Shown piece by piece: positions 59,790 through 64,000 of a stretch of 64,000 bases of DNA. The stretch is from JAGWBF01 sp965116325 (lineage in GTDB: Bacteria > Chloroflexota > Dehalococcoidia > Lucifugimonadales > JAGWBF01), in assembly GCA_965116325.1 (NCBI GenBank), contig OZ220675.1:1860001-1924000 (forward strand). Direction: 5' to 3'. Position 1 is the first letter of the stretch. Each line of letters starts with the position of its first letter. The translations under genes were made by a program, and so were the position numbers. The notes beneath the pieces were generated by a model. That model was not told the origin of the DNA, ran no database searches, and was given only the letters and a program-made list of their open reading frames with translations.

Positions 59790-60308
59790 CTATTCGACTC
59801 GACCGGGCGCCTTGCGAGGGAAGTCGATCCCCACTACTCGGATGTTTATCTCCTTGGCCACCAGCCCTGCGTACCGGAAAAGGCTGTCGGCCACTGCGCT
59901 TCGCACCGCTATGACTGTGCTGGGAACGCTATACCCATACACCAATCTAAGATTGATGTCGATGATGGCTTCTTTTCTGCCAAGCTCGACCTCAACGCCC
60001 CTGGCCCAGCGCTCCGCGCTGCCGAGGCGCTCGCTGATGGACCGCCGAAGGGATGCGGTGCCCAGGGATGCAACCCCCGGGACAGTCTGGGCGGCGTGCC
60101 CGGCTATAGCCCCTATCACGTCGGGCTCTATGCTGGTAACACCGCCTACCGGGATCTCATCCATCCGGCTCACCTCCTCCAGCTTGGAGAGCATCTCCGT
60201 TTCTTGGAAGACGATGGCCTTCGACTCAGGGGGTTGCAGGATTTCCGGCTGGTTGACGGCAGAAAGGTCGGTATCGAGGTTTTCTGCGGGCTTGTTCTGC
60301 TCTGACAT
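59790..60308 (-). CDS. Asp23/Gls24-family envelope stress protein (second)
   Basis: A 172-residue Asp23 paralogue with a 45-residue variable N-terminal extension (MSEQNKPAENLDTDLSAV). The core (PDVIGAIAGHAAQTVPG, AIIDINLRLVYGYSVPSTV, IRVVGIDFP) matches its neighbour at 59324. Two distinct Asp23 copies in one operon suggest a heteromeric filament or separate regulation. It is the first gene of the minus-strand AmaP operon. Confidence 0.9.
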   Translation of the reverse strand: MSEQNKPAENLDTDLSAVNQPEILQPPESKAIVFQETEMLSKLEEVSRMDEIPVGGVTSIEPDVIGAIAGHAAQTVPGVASLGTASLRRSISERLGSAERWARGVEVELGRKEAIIDINLRLVYGYSVPSTVIAVRSAVADSLFRYAGLVAKEINIRVVGIDFPRKAPGRVE

Positions 60309-60627
60309 GACGTATGCTCTGGCAGCTACGAGGCTCTTGGCCCGGGCATTGGGCGAGGGAAGTGTAGCTGGACGTGTTCGTTCCTGGAATTCAAGCTAAC
60401 ATAGCAAAGGTCGATTTGCAAACCAATTCCCCTTGGGCGATCGCCCCTCTCTCGGCATCATCGACACCCTAGACGCCCCTGCCGGATGTGCGCCTGGCAG
60501 GTTCGTTGACGTTGAGATACGCCGGTGTTACCTTTGTAGCATTACGCCAGCTACAACCTATGGGGCTGGTGTTGGTGTGAAACGGCAGCTTACTGCATCA
60601 GCGCCGGGCACCAGGAAAGGTAGAAAA
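60309..60627. other. Divergent intergenic region, no gene seen
   Basis: Between the Asp23 paralogue (minus) and the second TPP enzyme (plus). Only weak promoter-like elements are seen: a TTGACG at 60506-60511 without a good -10 on the plus strand, and a TATGTT preceded by TGC on the minus strand near 60400. An in-frame extension of the TPP gene upstream to 60433 is not supported. Confidence 0.4.
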
Positions 60628-62322
60628 ATGGCAAGGATGTCGGGCAAACAAATACTGGCCGAAATGCTGATTGCCGAGGGGGCCACGGAGATCTTCGGGA
60701 ACCCCGGAACCAGCGAAAGCCCCTTTATGGATGTTCTCCAGGACTATCCCCAGGTGAAGTACTACGTGGCCCTGCAGGAAGCCACCGCCGTAGGGATGGC
60801 CGAGGGGTATGCCCGAGCTAACGGGAGGCCGGCCTTTGCCAACCTCCACATAGCCGGCGGCCTCGCCAACGGCATCAGCATGCTCTACAACTGCTACAAG
60901 GGAGGGACTCCGCTGGTACTGACCGCCGGGAACGCCGATACCCGCATGAGCCTCACCGACCCGGTGCTGTCGGGGGACCTGGTAGAGATGACACGCCAGT
61001 ACACCAAGTGGAGCACCGAGGTCCAACATGCGGCCGACATTCCGGTGGCGATGCGACGGGCCTTCAAGGAGGCCAAGACGCCGCCCACCGGCCCTACCTT
61101 CATCAGCTTCCCCTGGGACTCCATGGATGATGAAGCCGATGTGGACATAATCCCTTCGGCCCCCGGCTACTTCCGCATCCGCCCCGACGGAAGGGCAGTG
61201 GACAACGCTGCGGCCGTGCTGTCCAAGGCGGAGAACCCGGTCATAGTCGTCGGGGACAGGGTGGCCCAATCGGGTGCCCTGGAAGAGATCGTGGATGTTG
61301 CGGAGCTGGTGGGCGCAAAGGTGTTCGCTTCATCCTTCTCTGAAGTCAACTTCCCGACCAGCCATCCCCAGTTCAGGGGTGTATTGAACCTGAACACCGG
61401 GGCGGCCAGGCAGCGTCTGGCGGGGGCCGACGTTGTACTCGCGGTGGGTACCAACGTCTTTTCGGCCTTCCTGTATGTGCCCGACCCATACCTGGACTCG
61501 GGGACCAAGGTCATCCACATGGACAGCAGCGCCAAGGAGATCGAGAAGGTGTACCCCACAGAGGTGGGGCTGATCTGCGATCCCAAGAGCGGCCTGCAGG
61601 ACCTGGCTGAAGCGTTGAGGCAGGAGATGTCCGGCTCAGCCCAGGAAGCGGCCCGCACCAGGGCGGCAACCATCGGCGATGAGCGGGCCAAGGCCAAGGA
61701 GGCATACCAAGCCAAGGTGAAGGAAAACTGGGATGCCAGCCCCATCTCCCTGGAGCGCATGATGACCGAGCTGTCCCAGACCATGGACCCCCGCACGATC
61801 ATCGTTGATGAGTCGGTCACCTCCCGGGGCGCTCTGCAGTCGGCCGTCAACTTCGATGAACCGGACAGCCTATACGGGATCCGGGGAGGCGCCCTGGGCT
61901 GGGCAATGCCCGGCTGCATCGGCGTCAAGGTCGCCAAGCCCGACCGGCCCGTGGTGGCGGTGGTAGGGGACGGAGCGTCCCTCTACACCATACAGGCCCT
62001 GTGGACGGCAGCCCGCTACGACATTCCGGTTACCTGGGTTGTCTGCAACAATCGCAGCTACAAGATCCTGAAAGTCAACCTGGAGATATACCTGCGGGAT
62101 ATGCTGAAGGACCAGGAGCGCCAAAGCGAATACATGGGCATGGACTTCGATCTGCCCCTGAACGTGTCCGGCATCGCCGAGGGCTTCGGCGTGCACGGCA
62201 AGAAGGTGGAAGCCTCCAACGACCTGCGTCCTGCCCTGGAAGAGGCGTTCAGCTTGGGCAAGCCCGCCGTGGTGGATGTGGTGATCGATGGCTCCCTGAA
62301 GCCCAGCCCCTCGGCTTTCTAA
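60628..62322 (+). CDS. Thiamine pyrophosphate-dependent enzyme (benzoylformate decarboxylase-like)
   Basis: A 564-residue TPP enzyme. The start at 60628 is preceded by GAAAGG and matches the family N-terminus (SGKQILAEMLIAEGATEIFG). NPGTSESPFMDVLQ and the catalytic-Glu segment LQEATAVGMAEGYARANGRP are clear, with the cofactor motif VVGDGASLYTIQALW and NNRSYKILKVN. It resembles benzoylformate or phenylpyruvate decarboxylases, which act on aromatic 2-ketoacids. A terminator hairpin follows the stop. No aromatic-acid genes are adjacent. Confidence 0.9.
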   Translation: MARMSGKQILAEMLIAEGATEIFGNPGTSESPFMDVLQDYPQVKYYVALQEATAVGMAEGYARANGRPAFANLHIAGGLANGISMLYNCYKGGTPLVLTAGNADTRMSLTDPVLSGDLVEMTRQYTKWSTEVQHAADIPVAMRRAFKEAKTPPTGPTFISFPWDSMDDEADVDIIPSAPGYFRIRPDGRAVDNAAAVLSKAENPVIVVGDRVAQSGALEEIVDVAELVGAKVFASSFSEVNFPTSHPQFRGVLNLNTGAARQRLAGADVVLAVGTNVFSAFLYVPDPYLDSGTKVIHMDSSAKEIEKVYPTEVGLICDPKSGLQDLAEALRQEMSGSAQEAARTRAATIGDERAKAKEAYQAKVKENWDASPISLERMMTELSQTMDPRTIIVDESVTSRGALQSAVNFDEPDSLYGIRGGALGWAMPGCIGVKVAKPDRPVVAVVGDGASLYTIQALWTAARYDIPVTWVVCNNRSYKILKVNLEIYLRDMLKDQERQSEYMGMDFDLPLNVSGIAEGFGVHGKKVEASNDLRPALEEAFSLGKPAVVDVVIDGSLKPSPSAF

Positions 62323-62353
62323 CCTCCGGGGTCACAGGTATCCGATGCAAGAT

Positions 62354-62381
62354 TAAGGGCAGGCCAAACAGCCTGCCCTTA
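62354..62381. terminator. Bidirectional hairpin between TPP enzyme and SMP-30 genes
   Basis: An 11-bp perfect stem (TAAGGGCAGGC with its complement) and 6-base loop lie between the convergent stop codons at 62322 and 62412. The tail is not strongly U-rich, so it is likely a shared weak terminator. Confidence 0.6.
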
Positions 62382-62411
62382 GCTTTCGAGTCCCTTTGGA
62401 TAAGCAGCCGG

Positions 62412-63266
62412 TTAGGCCCAGGGAGGTTTTGCTCCAGGGGTTTTTACCCGGACAGTGTACACAGAACTGCGGGCTGTAAGGAACAGGGTGCGATAGTCCG
62501 AGCCCCCGAAGGCGCAGTTGGCGGGCACCTCGTCGGTTCGCAGCACTCCGATAAGCTCTCCCTGCTGGTCGAATATCCAGGTGCCCCCGGGGCCGGTGCA
62601 GAACACCCGCCCTTCGGCATCCACCTTCATGCCGTCGGGCACCTCCTCCTCGGGGGAGGAGAGGTCGGCAAACACCCGGCTGTTGGCTAGCGAGCCGTCG
62701 GCCTGTACATCGAAAGCCCGGATATACTTGTGCTCCCTGCTGTTTGCCACGTACAGCACCTTCTCGTCGGGGGAGAGGGCCAGCCCGTTGGGGTACTCGC
62801 AGTCGGTGGTCAGCAGCGTAAGGGTGCCGTCGGGGAAGAGGCGGAAGACGCCGGAATAGTCCAGCTCCCGGTCTTCGGGCGCTATGCGAGAGTTCGGGTC
62901 CGTGAAGCAGATGCTGCCGTCGGACATGCAGATTACATCGTTGACCCTGTTCAGACGCTTACCCTGGTAGCTGTCGGCCAGGACGCTGATGTTCCCGTCC
63001 TTTTCTGTGCGAGTAACGCGCCGGGCAGACATCTCGCACATGATCAGCCGTCCCTGCAGGTCCAGGGTCAGGCCGTTGCCCTCGTTGGTGTTCTCCCGGG
63101 CTGTCCTGTAACGCTGGCCCGGCGACCATCTCAGGAGCAAGCTTCTCCGGATATCCACGAATAAGAGATAACCGTCGGGGTGCCAGAGAGGGCCCTCGGT
63201 AAATTCGAATCCGGTTGTAAGTCGTTCGGGTTCCCCGGTGATTACAGAGGACAGGTCATCTGCCAA
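62412..63266 (-). CDS. SMP-30/gluconolactonase family protein
   Basis: A 284-residue beta-propeller lactonase. FEFTEGPLWHPDG, RVNDVICMSDGSICFTDPN and LALSPDEKVLYVANS include the Glu, Asn and Asp metal ligands. It probably hydrolyses sugar or aldonate lactones or related esters using a divalent metal. It starts at TTG with GGAGG upstream. It follows a VOC gene on the same strand and may form an operon with it. Confidence 0.9.
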   Translation of the reverse strand: MADDLSSVITGEPERLTTGFEFTEGPLWHPDGYLLFVDIRRSLLLRWSPGQRYRTARENTNEGNGLTLDLQGRLIMCEMSARRVTRTEKDGNISVLADSYQGKRLNRVNDVICMSDGSICFTDPNSRIAPEDRELDYSGVFRLFPDGTLTLLTTDCEYPNGLALSPDEKVLYVANSREHKYIRAFDVQADGSLANSRVFADLSSPEEEVPDGMKVDAEGRVFCTGPGGTWIFDQQGELIGVLRTDEVPANCAFGGSDYRTLFLTARSSVYTVRVKTPGAKPPWA

Positions 63267-63317
63267 GGGACTACACCTCCTGGATCGCAGTTACGGGGCT
63301 CCTTGTCGGCCGGTTTC

Positions 63318-63767
63318 CTAGCTGTAGTGGCGAAGCTCCACGACGTTGTCGTCGGGGTCGTAGATGTACAGTGAGGTCCCGTTGCCATGGGCGCCCCAGC
63401 GGGTGCCGGGCCCCTGCTGCACCTCAATGCCCAAGGACAAGCATTGGCTCTTCAGAGCTTCCATGTCCTGGGATTCTATCACCATGCAGAAATGGTCTTG
63501 GTTCTTGATGCCGTCCTTGCCTATGGGCGGCTGGTCGGGGGAAGGGAAGAAGTCGATGATGGTGTCAGCATTGAGGCGGGCTGACGGAAAGCGGACGTTC
63601 CCGGCCTTGAAATCGTCCAGGCGAAGTATTTCCATGCCCAGTACCTCGTTGTAGAAGCGAAGCGATGCATCCACATCCCTGCATCTTAGTACTATATGGT
63701 CCATCTCGACGATCTTGACCAGGGGCTGGGTCTTGGGAAGCGCTTCCAAGTCTGCTTGAGTTGACAT
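63318..63767 (-). CDS. VOC family protein (third)
   Basis: A 149-residue VOC protein. The start at 63767 has AAGGAGG upstream; a longer in-frame version to 63872 is not supported. Metal-site residues: His in VEMDHIVLRCRD, His in NQDHFCMVIES and Glu in YDPDDNVVELRHYS, the expected two-His-one-Glu set. It is followed by SMP-30. A perfect-spaced promoter lies just upstream. Substrate unknown; the short length is typical of small lactoylglutathione-lyase-like or dioxygenase members. Confidence 0.88.
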   Translation of the reverse strand: MSTQADLEALPKTQPLVKIVEMDHIVLRCRDVDASLRFYNEVLGMEILRLDDFKAGNVRFPSARLNADTIIDFFPSPDQPPIGKDGIKNQDHFCMVIESQDMEALKSQCLSLGIEVQQGPGTRWGAHGNGTSLYIYDPDDNVVELRHYS

Positions 63768-63818
63768 TATTAGGCCTCCTTGATGGCCTTTTGGCGCCCT
63801 TTTGAGGCCCTTTTGGGG

Positions 63819-63847
63819 ATTGTATGGTGAGCCCAATTTAGTGTCAA
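63819..63847 (-). promoter_or_regulatory. Sigma70-type promoter for third VOC gene
   Basis: Minus-strand TTGACA (63842-63847), 17 bp, TACAAT (63819-63824). Predicted start near 63812, a 45-nt leader to the ATG at 63767. Confidence 0.78.
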
Positions 63848-63868
63848 GGAAGGTCAGCCGTCCCGCGC

Positions 63869-64000
63869 TCACTTGGTCGAGTTCACCCAGAGACGGGCGC
63901 CGTCGGTCATGAACCTTATGTCCCCGGACTGGGCGGTGTTGTAAATCATCTCTGTGCCCACACTGCCCTGCAGCCTGGCCACAACATCGGGATGGGGGTG
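63869..64000 (-). CDS. C-terminus of a probable ComEC-like metallo-hydrolase (partial)
   Basis: The last 43 residues of a protein running off the right edge, ending WVNSTK followed by TGA. The segment HPDVVARLQGSVGTEMIY, then TAQSGDIRFMTDGARLWV, resembles the C-terminus of ComEC/Rec2-type metallo-beta-lactamase domains (DNA-uptake hydrolases). The short fragment makes this tentative. It is followed on the same strand by the VOC promoter and gene. Confidence 0.5.
   Translation of the reverse strand, partial: HPHPDVVARLQGSVGTEMIYNTAQSGDIRFMTDGARLWVNSTK

Noticed and set aside
60433..60627. Upstream in-frame extension of the second TPP gene
   Set aside because: It has no homology and no ribosome binding site. 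The ATG at 60628 with GAAAGG matches the family N-terminus.

Overview
The window is a gene-dense, GC-rich (roughly 60%) bacterial chromosome segment. It carries about 64 protein genes, three tRNAs, no rRNA and no CRISPR array. Gene content points to the Chloroflexota, most likely Dehalococcoidia/SAR202-like. The reasons are several luciferase-like flavin monooxygenases, small VOC and cupin proteins, paired acyl-CoA dehydrogenases with a fused ETF, PF20091 hydrolases, CoxL-type molybdoenzymes, benzoylformate-decarboxylase-like TPP enzymes, and a DnaB/DnaD/DnaI-type primosome. This placement is inferred from content, not from a phylogenetic tree.

Layout. 0-9.8 kb is catabolic and redox: flavin monooxygenases, an Asp-box protein, an isochorismatase-like protein, Fe-ADH, nitroreductase, cupin, two VOC proteins, a tRNA Leu-Cys-Leu cluster and a large alpha/beta hydrolase. 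9.9-13.5 kb has a CCA-adding enzyme, a zinc-finger peptide, a quinone-reductase-like MDR and a beta-hydroxyacid dehydrogenase. 13.5-21.7 kb is nucleic-acid maintenance: an OGG1-type glycosylase, an exonuclease-DinG fusion and a PHP protein on the minus strand, then a zinc ribbon, DUF503 and MrfA-like helicase operon on the plus strand. 21.7-33 kb is a long minus-strand block: rpsU, purQ, purL; then rplI, dnaB, a DnaD-like gene, a tandem-AAA+ helicase loader, HIT, enoyl-CoA hydratase, an ABC-2 transporter and a hydrolase.

33-46 kb holds two small hypotheticals, an orphan atypical response regulator, a split D-glutamate cyclase pair (DUF1445 + DUF4392), a class III aminotransferase, a YHS protein, two acyl-CoA dehydrogenases, a fused ETF, pncB and a TPP enzyme. 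46-56 kb holds a secreted Asp/Tyr-rich protein, a two-component system, a flavin monooxygenase, an amidohydrolase and a CoxL/CoxD/CoxE-like molybdoenzyme cluster. 55.8-64 kb holds a VapBC pair, a thiolase-DUF35 pair, an Asp23/AmaP/DUF2273 envelope-stress operon, a second TPP enzyme, an SMP-30 lactonase, a VOC protein and the C-terminus of a probable ComEC-like protein.

Regulation is unusually readable. At least ten genes or operons have sigma70-type -35/-10 pairs separated by exactly 17 bp. The vapB promoter appears to produce a leaderless mRNA. A 43-bp palindromic repeat occurs twice, plus one diverged copy, in three intergenic gaps.

The most unusual element is the replication-initiation block. 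A single polypeptide carries two complete DnaC/IstB-type AAA+ modules behind one zinc-binding N-terminus, and its gene lies directly after dnaB and a DnaD-like gene.
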